A stretch of DNA of 24,653 nucleotides from a virus: the IMG/VR virus record IMGVR_UViG_3300022208_000027, positions 1-24,653 of that record; one strand, given 5' to 3'. The translations under genes and the position numbers were made by a program. This document shows positions 8,654-15,924 of the stretch, piece by piece. Numbering within the stretch: position 1 is the first letter of the stretch; each line of letters begins with the position of its first letter. Under the pieces are notes generated by a model. That model saw only the letters and a list, made by a program, of their open reading frames with translations. It made no database searches and was not told the origin of the DNA.

Positions 8654-9261
8654 TATGCGAAAACCTCAATAATTCTATAACTTGAAACAAGTGCTTTGAT
8701 CTGCGGAGGGATGCCACCTGACTGATTTAATACTCCGCAAGCACCAGGGTCAAGACAATCGCCTCTGTTACGGTACAGGAAATTAACATATTCTTTTATC
8801 GCTGTTTTTATCCTTTCCGGGACTGCATCAGAATCTCCATACCCAGCAACAAAAACTATCTGCAAAGGATAAGGAATGTCATCAAGCGATGTGTCAAAAG
8901 AAGGAAACAAAATCCTGCTAAACCCGTGATTATGTTTCTTTATCTGGAAATCCTGGTCAATAAATGAACCACCTGAAGATACCTGAACGCTTGTAACTGA
9001 TTTCAATGGAGCCCTGCGAAGTTTAACAAAAGGATAAATTTCTGTTTTATATGCAACTAAGAAATTAGAAAAATCACCATTAACAGTTCGTTCAATAAAG
9101 TATTGACCAGTGTATGATTCAAGTTGTTCGGTAGCTGTTTCAATATATGCCTGGATTAGATCGTCCTCAGCTGTGCTTGTTACACGCATGAAATCCTTGG
9201 CTTCCTGAAGTGTGACAGGAAAACCAACTGGATAAACAGTTATGGTATAAAAATCACTCAT
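8653..9261 (-). CDS. Head-tail connector (HK97 gp6-like)
   Basis: A protein of 202 residues. The N-terminal helical signature FPVTLQEAKDFMRVTSTAED, then DDLIQAYIETATEQLESYTG, is characteristic of gp6-like connector proteins (Phage_connect family), which form a 12- or 13-fold ring under the portal. A beta-rich insertion (~80-145) contains FVKLRRAPLKSVTSVQV, and the C-terminal helix begins PERIKTAIKEYVNFLYRNRG. The length fits the longer DUF3168/connect_1-type fusions. It lies directly after the capsid genes and overlaps its neighbours by one base. Confidence 0.85.
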   Translation of the reverse strand: MSDFYTITVYPVGFPVTLQEAKDFMRVTSTAEDDLIQAYIETATEQLESYTGQYFIERTVNGDFSNFLVAYKTEIYPFVKLRRAPLKSVTSVQVSSGGSFIDQDFQIKKHNHGFSRILFPSFDTSLDDIPYPLQIVFVAGYGDSDAVPERIKTAIKEYVNFLYRNRGDCLDPGACGVLNQSGGIPPQIKALVSSYRIIEVFA

Positions 9262-9563
9262 TACTCAGCCTTTTTCGCTTCGATTCGTTCAAACAATTCT
9301 TCATCTGTCCAATCTTTTCGAACACGCCCGCCAAGATTTTTATATTTTTCTTCAGCTTCTTCTCTGTCGAAGGATTCCTTGATATAATCTGCTTCTTCAT
9401 CACTCAAAACAGGTTCAGTTTCTGTCAAATATGGAGTTGCCCAACCTGCCTCGATCAATTCATTTGCAAGGTCATTATGGCAATTGTGTGTGCCAGATTC
9501 GATATAAATAATATCAACCCCTCGAAATGCCCATGCTCCACTTTTTTCAATTTGCAATTTCAT
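9261..9563 (-). CDS. Small phage head-region protein, function unknown
   Basis: An acidic protein of 100 residues between the decoration and connector genes. The N-terminal half (QIEKSGAWAFRGVDIIYIES) is strand-rich and ends in an A-G-W-A motif; the C-terminal half is highly charged, ending DWTDEELFERIEAKKAE, a helix that resembles short SAP/HeH-type tails. Similar small proteins are common after capsid genes in HK97-like phages, but I do not recognise a defined function. The start ATG follows GGAGATAAAAG. Confidence 0.6.
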   Translation of the reverse strand: MKLQIEKSGAWAFRGVDIIYIESGTHNCHNDLANELIEAGWATPYLTETEPVLSDEEADYIKESFDREEAEEKYKNLGGRVRKDWTDEELFERIEAKKAE

Positions 9564-9590
9564 CTTTTATCTCCGTTGGCTGCTCTTCAG

Positions 9591-9634
9591 CGATAGGCCA
9601 CCGCGCCTATCGGACCACGGGCCTAAGCCCATGG
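9591..9634 (-). other. Two tandem GC-rich intergenic hairpins
   Basis: Between the decoration gene stop (9644) and the next start (9563) the - strand RNA can form two adjacent stem-loops: an 8-bp stem at 9627-9634/9615-9622 with a four-base loop, and a perfect 8-bp stem at 9605-9612/9591-9598 with a six-base loop. The first contains a pair that is a G-U wobble in - strand RNA but a C-A mismatch on the + strand, which argues for function as mRNA. There is no U-run, so simple termination is unlikely. Confidence 0.6.
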
Positions 9635-9643
9635 TTTCGCAAA

Positions 9644-10039
9644 TTATACCTGTGCTGGTTTGTGATGTGCGCCCCACTTAATTGATGTAATGCTTGTTGC
9701 TCCGTTTGATGCGCCACCTCCAAGAGTAATCCTGACATATCGTTTTTTTCCGATATATCCAATTGACTGCGCAGCATCATCGGTTGACAGGGAGAATGGA
9801 TTTGCTGTCTGTCCAAGGATAAGATCAGCTGGGACAGTTTCTGCATCTGCAAGGCCTGAGTCATCCCCATGCTCAACAAGAGCCACAACATCAGCCGTGA
9901 TTGTTGCGTTCAAAAATGTAAATTCAAGCCCTTCATACCTTGCAGTATCGACAATAGCACCGCTAACAGCGGTAGTAACAGTCTGAGCAGCAAGGTTAAG
10001 TTCAGGGACAATATCATGATGTAGGTCAAATACGTTCAT
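9644..10039 (-). CDS. Probable capsid decoration/stabilisation protein
   Basis: A protein of 131 residues immediately after the major capsid gene. It is Ala/Thr/Val-rich and predominantly beta, with YEGLEFTFLNATITADVVAL in the middle and QSIGYIGKKRYVRITLGGGA near the C-terminus. The I-G-Y-x-G-x-x-R-Y-V-R motif recurs in small proteins placed just downstream of HK97-fold capsid genes, some of which are decoration proteins. The call is made from location and composition. The start ATG is preceded by AAGGAGATAAAAA. Confidence 0.55.
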   Translation of the reverse strand: MNVFDLHHDIVPELNLAAQTVTTAVSGAIVDTARYEGLEFTFLNATITADVVALVEHGDDSGLADAETVPADLILGQTANPFSLSTDDAAQSIGYIGKKRYVRITLGGGASNGATSITSIKWGAHHKPAQV

Positions 10040-10050
10040 TTTTTATCTCC

Positions 10051-11277
10051 TTATGCCGCTACTCTCAAAAGTTTGATTGCTTCTTCAAGGACAACCTGCC
10101 CAGTGTTCCAGCGGAAGAAAGTAAGTTCGATGATTCTGTTTCTCTTACGGGTGACTTCGTCACGAACAATTTCCATTCCGGAAAAGTCTGTAATGCAGTA
10201 TCCTCTCATCAAGTCACCGAATCCAACCGCAAAAGCATTGGCTGCGATGTCAGGCATATCTTCAAAGAGAACATAAGAATAACCGGACAGTGACGCAGGA
10301 GCGCCTTCGCGACCGATTGACCAGAGATACTGGCCGTCTGAGCCTTTTTTGACAAGAAAATCAGCTTTTGTTTTACGGTTGAAGAAATACGCAGGGTTGT
10401 AACCGACTTTCAAATCTCCTGTAAGCAAACGGATGTCGTCGAAATCAATTTCACCAGATGTTGAAGATGTACGATACCCTACAGGGTTAGTCGTTGCGTT
10501 GAACGCCTGGATAAGATTCGGGCTTGTCAGGATACCTTCAGGCTTCTTGGCTCCATCTCCAATAACAAAATTTCGACCCTCTGCAAAAGCAAAAGCCTCT
10601 GCAACGTCCATTCTGATCTCACTCTCAAGGTCAAATCGAGAATCCATCATAATGTCTCTGGTGAAAGGAACGGTTGTAGACAGAGCGTAAGTTGTCAAAC
10701 TCTCTGATCCGTAAGTGCTGGTACTTTCGTTATCTTGGTCAGCTTCTCCTTCATATAGGGCGGTAGGGATACTCTTACGAACAGGGATCATAAGTGTTTT
10801 AGATCCGACAGTCTTAACCCTTGCAACTGATCGAACAGGCGAGATCTCTGTAATTGCCTTAATGATCATGTTGTCCATCTCAGGCATAGTGAGATAACCA
10901 CCCTGGGTTGAATCATCGCCACGCAGAAGTTGTTTCTGCTCAGTAGTAACACCTTCAAGACCATTTATTGCAAATGCAGTAAGGGCTTTATATTCAGGTG
11001 CAGCCTTATAATCAGGATTACCAGTTTTGTTTTTTGTTCCCATCTCCATGAGTTTCTTTTCAACTCCCTCGGCACGCTCTTTGGCTTCTTCGGCATCTTT
11101 TACAGCCTGCGCCATATCTTTGACGTGCTTCTGGTTCATGGTTTCGAATTCTTCGAGTTTTGCATCTGTTTTTTCGAGTGCTGTTTTAAACTCGTGTGAA
11201 TCTTTATCGTACTTTTCGGCAGTCTTGCGCAGGTGTTCAACGGCTTCCTGGGCTTGCTGTTTTAGGTCTTCAGACAT
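10051..11277 (-). CDS. HK97-fold major capsid protein
   Basis: A protein of 408 residues. Residues 1-90 form a charged coiled coil (QAQEAVEHLRKTAEKYDKDS, then DAEEAKERAEGVEKKLMEMG), the scaffolding-like delta domain normally removed by the prohead protease. From ~115 on (LLRGDDSTQGGYLTMPEMDN, then ITEISPVRSVARVKTVGSKT, then VPFTRDIMMDSRFDLESEIR, then EGRNFVIGDGAKKPEGILTS) it matches the phage capsid family. It follows the protease gene with only an 8-base gap, and the ATG has a TAGGAGACAAT leader. Protease and capsid are a standard co-expressed pair. Confidence 0.95.
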   Translation of the reverse strand: MSEDLKQQAQEAVEHLRKTAEKYDKDSHEFKTALEKTDAKLEEFETMNQKHVKDMAQAVKDAEEAKERAEGVEKKLMEMGTKNKTGNPDYKAAPEYKALTAFAINGLEGVTTEQKQLLRGDDSTQGGYLTMPEMDNMIIKAITEISPVRSVARVKTVGSKTLMIPVRKSIPTALYEGEADQDNESTSTYGSESLTTYALSTTVPFTRDIMMDSRFDLESEIRMDVAEAFAFAEGRNFVIGDGAKKPEGILTSPNLIQAFNATTNPVGYRTSSTSGEIDFDDIRLLTGDLKVGYNPAYFFNRKTKADFLVKKGSDGQYLWSIGREGAPASLSGYSYVLFEDMPDIAANAFAVGFGDLMRGYCITDFSGMEIVRDEVTRKRNRIIELTFFRWNTGQVVLEEAIKLLRVAA

Positions 11278-11285
11278 ATTGTCTC

Positions 11286-12701
11286 CTATAATGATTTTAA
11301 TGTTTTAAACACATCTGAAAGCTCTTTTTGCTCACCGTCTTTTTTCGCATCCCGCGCATTGTCACTACCTGCATCCCGCAAGGTATCAACATTGAGACAG
11401 CTTATTAAAGCTTTACTCGCTTGCGTCGAAAATTTGACGCTTTTAAGTGATAACATACACTCAAGTTCTCTTTCTGTCAAGAATTTGACATCAATAGCGT
11501 CAATAATCAGACACTTTTCTTTTAACGGGGACTCTCTTCCCATTTTTTCGTAGTATCTGTTTATGTGTGACTCGACTTTTGCCTTGTCTGATTCGTGGAT
11601 ATCAACACCACCCCTTGCTCCACGCATAGCAGCAGCGGCCGCAAATATAGCTCTTGGCACTGCAACAAGCTTTCCATCGACAACATCAGCGAAAGGCAAC
11701 TTGTATGCTTCGAAGTTTTCAGCATCAGCAGAATCAAACCAAAGAAACGCGCGTCGATATCTTGACGATGGCTCATCAACAGAGTCAAGAAATTGACGAA
11801 CACGTCCTCTTGATTCTGTTGCACTCCACGGCCTTGAAACATCTGCAAGTGGAAGGTCTTGGAATGATGTTGCTCCTTTAACACCGGAAATCGTAGCTTG
11901 TGGATTCATAGGCATAGTCACTAAAGATATTTCAAAAAGAGTTAATTCTTTAAGATTTCTTATATCTCCATCAATATCCCATTGATTCGCAGCATATCCA
12001 ATTGATAATGCGGACACACTCCCAGCTTTCATTTGAGGAAACACACGGCCTCTTACAAAGTCATCAGCCTTTGGCATCTTTCCTTTTACATATAGTCCCT
12101 TTTCATCTTCCCGCATTTCCACATATGTTCCAAGAGGCATAGTCATGTCATGTTGCCACAACACAGGGAGTTGTTTGCCAGACCTAATAAATTCAGATAT
12201 GCAAGCCTTAAAAGCTCCAGGCATTACCCTATCCTGCCCAAGGTCTACATTGCCAAACGTTGACCCATAGCCTTCAAACTTATAAAAATCGTTATCTTCT
12301 TCGTCCATTTGCTTAATAGAAAATGGGACTGTGATTCTTTTTATTTCCATATTATAATGACCTTTGTTGTTGTCGTACTGTTCAGATATTTTTATAGCCC
12401 AATCGATACCAGATGTTCCACCCCATGCAAGCCACATCAAATATCCTTTGTCTCTCCATGGCTCATCCTTAAACTTAGGATCAATATTTGAATTTGCTCT
12501 ATGTCTATTAAATGATGCCATGCGCTTTATTGTTTCGATACTCAATGGTCCACCATTAGCAAGTTGCCTTGCTCTTGTCCATCCAACTTGAGTTCCGGCA
12601 CCTCTTGTTTCATCAGGATATTTTTCGCGCCACCTTAAAGCTTTTTTTGCATTGTTTTTTGCTGATTCTGGTGGTGTTCTTTGTTCTGGAGTTAATGACA
12701 T
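11286..12701 (-). CDS. Three-domain prohead protease (S78-type) with N- and C-terminal extensions
   Basis: A protein of 471 residues. Residues ~10-105 form a helical domain (WTRARQLANGGPLSIETIKR, then FKDEPWRDKGYLMWLAWGGT). Residues ~118-275 are the S78 prohead protease: KFEGYGSTFGNVDLGQDRVM, a PVLWQHD motif with the probable catalytic His184, and GSVSALSIGY with the probable catalytic Ser233. Residues ~290-390 form a third domain (YKLPFADVVDGKLVAVPRAI, then a run of Ala and GARGG), found in some prohead protease polyproteins. The enzyme cleaves capsid delta domains and scaffold during maturation. An internal ATG at 12350 (residue 118), with AAAGG about 10 bases upstream, begins MEIKRITVPF, like a stand-alone S78 protease, so a nested short form is possible. 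Confidence 0.9.
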   Translation of the reverse strand: MSLTPEQRTPPESAKNNAKKALRWREKYPDETRGAGTQVGWTRARQLANGGPLSIETIKRMASFNRHRANSNIDPKFKDEPWRDKGYLMWLAWGGTSGIDWAIKISEQYDNNKGHYNMEIKRITVPFSIKQMDEEDNDFYKFEGYGSTFGNVDLGQDRVMPGAFKACISEFIRSGKQLPVLWQHDMTMPLGTYVEMREDEKGLYVKGKMPKADDFVRGRVFPQMKAGSVSALSIGYAANQWDIDGDIRNLKELTLFEISLVTMPMNPQATISGVKGATSFQDLPLADVSRPWSATESRGRVRQFLDSVDEPSSRYRRAFLWFDSADAENFEAYKLPFADVVDGKLVAVPRAIFAAAAAMRGARGGVDIHESDKAKVESHINRYYEKMGRESPLKEKCLIIDAIDVKFLTERELECMLSLKSVKFSTQASKALISCLNVDTLRDAGSDNARDAKKDGEQKELSDVFKTLKSL

Positions 12702-12741
12702 TTTTACCTCTCACTCACACGGAGTAAATAGCTGAACATCG

Positions 12742-13572
12742 TCATTTTATTGTGTTATCTATTGTTGCCCCCATGCTATTGTCTCCTGGAATCATTAGCA
12801 ACTGGCCCTTAACTACGAAAGGTTCATCTATTGGAACTTTTTGAAAGTTTGCTGCCCTATGTGCATCACGGACTAAACTGTCTCCCATTGTTCTCCAAGT
12901 CTTATTTAACCTGGAAGGAGTTGGTCGCCTTATTCTTTCAAGTGGTGTTGGCTCAGGTTCAAGACCTGCAATAGTCCTTGCTTCAAAAAGTTTTGTCGCT
13001 TCAGCAGGTGCTTGAGTTTCAAGAGTTATTATTCCTTCGACTCGGCCTTTAAATTTCCTCGCAAGTATAACGGCAGCAACAGTCGCAATTGTTCTATTGT
13101 CAGTCGGTCCTTCCTGTTCAATCTGGACTTGCCTTGCCTCAGATATAGCCTCACGCATCTGTTTGTCGTTTGTCTGCGTTATGTGAGACTCCTGTTCTGG
13201 AGCCCTGTTGTTTCGATATCCAAGCAGCGCAAGCAAAAGAAGTTCTTCAAGGTTGTCCTCTTCTTCCTGTGTGAGTTCATCCTGTTTTCTTTGATATCCA
13301 ATTAGGCTTTTTTTGTTAAAGTCTTTGACCGTACCTAAAAAAGATTTCTGGACTCTGCTGTAATGCTTTTTTAACAAATCCTGCCAAGCAGTCGAAAACT
13401 CTCTTGCTTGTAGAGCTTGTCCAGTTGCAGCAACGTTAACCCTGAAATCTTCGCGCATCCTTGCAAACAAGCTGTTAACTTCTGGCCTGAATGTTCTTTC
13501 AAGCTTAAGCTTTTGGACAAGATCTCGTTTTGCTTGCGTGTTTATTTGTTTCTTTTCATAGTCAAGAACCAT
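12742..13572 (-). CDS. SPP1 gp7-like minor head / head morphogenesis protein
   Basis: A protein of 276 residues following the portal gene. The N-terminal half is helical and charged. The C-terminal half carries the phage head morphogenesis (SPP1 gp7) pattern: ITQTNDKQMREAI, GRVEGIITLETQAPAEATKL, then TWRTMGDSLVRDAHRAANFQ, then EPFVVKGQLLMIPGDNSMGA. Family members bind the portal and help DNA stay in place during ejection. Homologues usually end with an N-C-R-C motif after the G-A motif; here the protein ends NTIK, so the Cys pair is missing. The ATG overlaps the portal stop (TAATG). Confidence 0.83.
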   Translation of the reverse strand: MVLDYEKKQINTQAKRDLVQKLKLERTFRPEVNSLFARMREDFRVNVAATGQALQAREFSTAWQDLLKKHYSRVQKSFLGTVKDFNKKSLIGYQRKQDELTQEEEDNLEELLLLALLGYRNNRAPEQESHITQTNDKQMREAISEARQVQIEQEGPTDNRTIATVAAVILARKFKGRVEGIITLETQAPAEATKLFEARTIAGLEPEPTPLERIRRPTPSRLNKTWRTMGDSLVRDAHRAANFQKVPIDEPFVVKGQLLMIPGDNSMGATIDNTIK

Positions 13573-14945
13573 TATTCACCATCTCGCTGTATCAATGCAT
13601 CAGCCTCTTGTTCTGGAGTCATGTCCTGTTCATCTTGTATTATTCTTACTTCACCGATAGGTATTTTGTTTGCATCAACCAAAATGTCATTACCACCTTC
13701 AACATCATCTCGGTTCGGAAGTCCTTCTCTTAGTTCGTTGATGCTTTCAATACCAATATCTTTACGCTCTTTCAATTCTCTGATCATCCGTGATTTAAGA
13801 GCGCCGATTTCATACGGATTATATGTGATTTCGTATTTTGCAGGGTCCATCTTGAATCGTGGCATTAATGCCATGGACAGACCCTTGAAAATAACATTTG
13901 CAACAGGCAACACAGCAAAGTCATACAGGTTCTCTACAGAGTGGCCCATGTTGTTATTTGTCGCAGCCTCATTTGTCACAAGCGGCAAAGGTATTCTGTA
14001 TCTGTTATAAACAGCCCTATCTGCCATTTTTTCGAGTTCGGCATAGTCCATGTCTTTATTGGTAAGTCCAAGCTCTTTTATATCAAGATCATTTGATGAT
14101 GTAACAGCAATCTTGCCAGCATTATCTGCACCTGCCATCTGCTCATTAAGACCTTTACGCCTTTCATCATGCTGGTCCTGCGTCATAGTATCTTTAAATA
14201 TCGCAAGCATTGAAGGCCTTGCTCCATTATCAAGAAGCTTTGAATTGTGTAATCTTCCCTTGATCTGCTGCTCGACATCAAGACAAATAGCTTTAAGAGG
14301 AGAGTCTCCATGCAATCTTTCAGATCCTGCGTTCTGTCTTCTTATATGGAAAAGCTCCCGCATATTATCATTTGTATAATAACGAAATCCTGTCTTTGTT
14401 CTATTTTTTAAATATTGCGATGATGCCCCTGGTCCTTCATTGATAGAATAATAGAAAGGATATTTGTCTTCACCCTCAATAACGCTGGTATCCTGTGGTT
14501 TTATAGAGTACATTTCAAGGGGCTTTAGGTTAACATTTCCCGATAAATAAATATGGCTATCCCCGGTCAGAAGGTAATGAAGACCAATATTGGTAGCCAT
14601 AAAAGCCCATGTCTCATTATAATCGTTTGGATTTGATAGTAAATCAAGTATTTCATGAGAGTCATCAAGCGTCCCATCAGGACTACGCAGAACCGGTTTG
14701 ATGCTTGCAAATTCCTGTAGAATAATATCTACAGCAGTAGCTAGCGCTGAGCTTTGCCCATAAAGAGACATAGCACGCTGGTCTGTTAGATGGTAAAAAC
14801 CTCCGGCATTACCAAGAGCGAAGCTAAGAAACGATCCGCTTTGAATACCAATTGATTGCTGACCTCCTGTAGAGACAGCACACGAACCAATATTTTTTTG
14901 GCCCACACGGGACCACAACTTTTTTAATCCTCTAAACATGATCAC
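13572..14945 (-). CDS. Portal protein (HK97 family)
   Basis: A protein of 457 residues from a GTG at 14945, or 455 from the ATG at 14939; upstream ribosome-binding sequence is weak (GACGGTG). It contains YGQSSALATAVDIILQEFAS, AFMATNIGLHYLLTGDSHIY, KPLEMYSIKPQDTSVI, ELFHIRRQNAGSERLHGDSP, and the Q-x-x-H-D-E-R-R-K-G-L helix region, all typical of the phage_portal family. It forms the dodecameric DNA channel and docking site for the terminase. Unusually, the large terminase gene is not adjacent: a + strand gene block separates them, so this gene may be transcribed from the divergent region immediately upstream. Confidence 0.93.
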   Translation of the reverse strand: MIMFRGLKKLWSRVGQKNIGSCAVSTGGQQSIGIQSGSFLSFALGNAGGFYHLTDQRAMSLYGQSSALATAVDIILQEFASIKPVLRSPDGTLDDSHEILDLLSNPNDYNETWAFMATNIGLHYLLTGDSHIYLSGNVNLKPLEMYSIKPQDTSVIEGEDKYPFYYSINEGPGASSQYLKNRTKTGFRYYTNDNMRELFHIRRQNAGSERLHGDSPLKAICLDVEQQIKGRLHNSKLLDNGARPSMLAIFKDTMTQDQHDERRKGLNEQMAGADNAGKIAVTSSNDLDIKELGLTNKDMDYAELEKMADRAVYNRYRIPLPLVTNEAATNNNMGHSVENLYDFAVLPVANVIFKGLSMALMPRFKMDPAKYEITYNPYEIGALKSRMIRELKERKDIGIESINELREGLPNRDDVEGGNDILVDANKIPIGEVRIIQDEQDMTPEQEADALIQRDGE

Positions 14946-14957
14946 CGTCTTTTTATA

Positions 14958-15013
14958 AGTTAGCTAACTGTAATGTAATTACAACATGATTGTGCGTATG
15001 TCAATATTTTGAC
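14958..15013. promoter_or_regulatory. Palindrome cluster in divergent control region (candidate operators)
   Basis: The 227 bases between the portal and pRha starts contain three perfect palindromic elements: AGTTAGCTAACT (14958-14969), TGTAATTACA (14974-14983) and GTCAA-TATT-TTGAC (15000-15013). A further TTGACA at 15025 makes three TTGAC half-sites. A - strand TTGACA (14999-15004) could serve as the -35 of a portal-operon promoter, though the sequence 17 bases downstream (TAATTA) is a poor -10. Dense palindromes between divergent genes suggest repressor binding; the protein that binds is unknown. Confidence 0.45.
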
Positions 15014-15024
15014 GCAAGAAATGT

Positions 15025-15053
15025 TTGACATGTTTTGTTTTATTGTTTACATT
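15025..15053 (+). promoter_or_regulatory. Sigma70-type promoter of the + strand block
   Basis: A perfect TTGACA (15025-15030) is followed after 17 bases by TACATT (15048-15053), matching four of six -10 positions. Transcription would start near 15060, run through the folded leader and enter the pRha gene. This is the only good promoter seen upstream of the + strand block. Confidence 0.6.
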
Positions 15054-15087
15054 TGTATCGACACTATGTATTTTAATTATAAATAAT

Positions 15088-15152
15088 AACTCATGAGATT
15101 TCGGTATCCGCAAGGACCGAGCCGCATACATCGGTGTCAGATCTCATGGGTT
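15088..15152 (+). ncRNA. Structured leader RNA, possible C4-like antisense RNA
   Basis: The RNA can fold as a three-way junction. P1 is a 12-bp stem pairing 15088-15099 with 15141-15152 (one G-U). P2 (15102-15119) pairs CGGT..CC with GGACCG around a GCAA tetraloop, with a two-base bulge. P3 (15121-15135) is a short CCG/CGG hairpin. Seven U's follow P1 (15151-15157), so it is also a plausible transcription terminator or attenuator 12 bases upstream of the pRha ribosome-binding site. C4 antisense RNAs of phages P1/P7, which control antirepressor genes, have a similar three-stem architecture and GCAAGG...GCCG-like core; this match is from memory. No complementary target was found nearby. Confidence 0.5.
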
Positions 15153-15172
15153 TTTTTATTTTTGGAGGCTTT

Positions 15173-15778
15173 ATGAAAAATGTTCCAACAAAAATTGACG
15201 GCATTGAATTTATTGTCAATGGAGAAATAAAGGTTACATCATTTGAGGTGGCTGAACACTTTGGCAAAGAACCGAAACATGTAAATGAAGCAATATCTAA
15301 ACTCGTAAAAAAAGATGTGCCGTTTTTTCGACCTATCTCTATCCCTGATAAATACGGAAGAGATCGAAATGGATATACAATGAACAGGGATGGATACTCA
15401 TTGCTCGTGATGGGTTTCACAGGTAAAAAGGCTCTTGCATTCAAGTTAAAATTCATCGATGCTTTTAACAAAATGGAAGCCTACATCATTGCAGAGCAAG
15501 AAAGAAAACGTGCAGATGATACAGCAAGGCTTGAATGCAGACCTATGACTGATGCACTGATTGAATACCGTGTTAGCCTGGGGAAAGCAACGAAGCCATT
15601 CCACTTCTCAAATGAACACAATATGGTTTATAAAGTAGCTCTTGGTGCAACCAAAAAGAAATGGTGCGACACGTTCGGTATCGACAAGAAAGACCGTTTC
15701 CGTGACCACCTAACATCATGCCAGATCCGGTACGTTGAGGAGATGCAACGAGCTAACACTATGATGCTTGAGATGTGA
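15173..15778 (+). CDS. pRha-family phage regulatory protein, with in-frame TGA near C-terminus
   Basis: A protein of 201 residues from the ATG at 15173, which follows GGAGG at 15164-15168 with ideal spacing; an upstream in-frame ATG at 15134 lies within the leader structure and lacks this signal. Residues ~20-105 match the Rha regulatory domain: VTSFEVAEHFGKEPKHVNEA, KYGRDRNGYTMNRDGYSLLV, then GFTGKKALAFKLKFIDAFNK. Residues ~141-201 form a second helical domain (KPFHFSNEHNMVYKVALGAT). Rha proteins can interfere with phage growth in hosts lacking integration host factor, and are linked to antirepressor-type switches. The TGA at 15776 is followed in the same frame by 31 more codons that continue the domain, so the gene looks truncated by a nonsense change. 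Confidence 0.85.
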   Translation: MKNVPTKIDGIEFIVNGEIKVTSFEVAEHFGKEPKHVNEAISKLVKKDVPFFRPISIPDKYGRDRNGYTMNRDGYSLLVMGFTGKKALAFKLKFIDAFNKMEAYIIAEQERKRADDTARLECRPMTDALIEYRVSLGKATKPFHFSNEHNMVYKVALGATKKKWCDTFGIDKKDRFRDHLTSCQIRYVEEMQRANTMMLEM

Positions 15779-15874
15779 ATGGAGTACCATGATCTCAAGG
15801 AAAAGCTTAAGATCCTTTATTCAAAGAAATATGCAGCCATGATGAAAGAAGAATCGGATATGATTGAGGCTTAG
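15779..15874 (+). pseudogene. In-frame C-terminal continuation of pRha beyond TGA
   Basis: The 31 codons after the pRha TGA are in the same frame, begin with ATG directly abutting the stop and end at TAG (15872-15874). The peptide MEYHDLKEKLKILYSKKYAA aligns with the C-terminus of the KilA-N protein encoded at 22875-23537 (MPYAERKEVLYKLAKEKYK), and the flanking residues on the pRha side also align, so the TGA replaces one internal codon. It may be a detached remnant, a reinitiated peptide, or a readthrough extension. TGA is used as a normal stop in other genes here, so whole-genome recoding is unlikely. Confidence 0.6.
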
Positions 15875-15924
15875 GGTCGGTCAGGATTACCCTTAAATAT
15901 AAATCTAAACAATTAGGAGCAACC

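Noticed and set aside
13417-14010. A 197-codon + strand open frame opposite the portal and minor head genes
   Set aside because: It spans the overlap of two well-supported - strand genes and has Ser/Cys/Phe-rich composition typical of an antisense shadow.
15776-15778. Recoding of TGA as an amino acid throughout the genome
   Set aside because: Other genes here end at TGA with a well-placed next start (for example at 16261, 19434 and 1998), so TGA works as a stop. The pRha case is more likely local.
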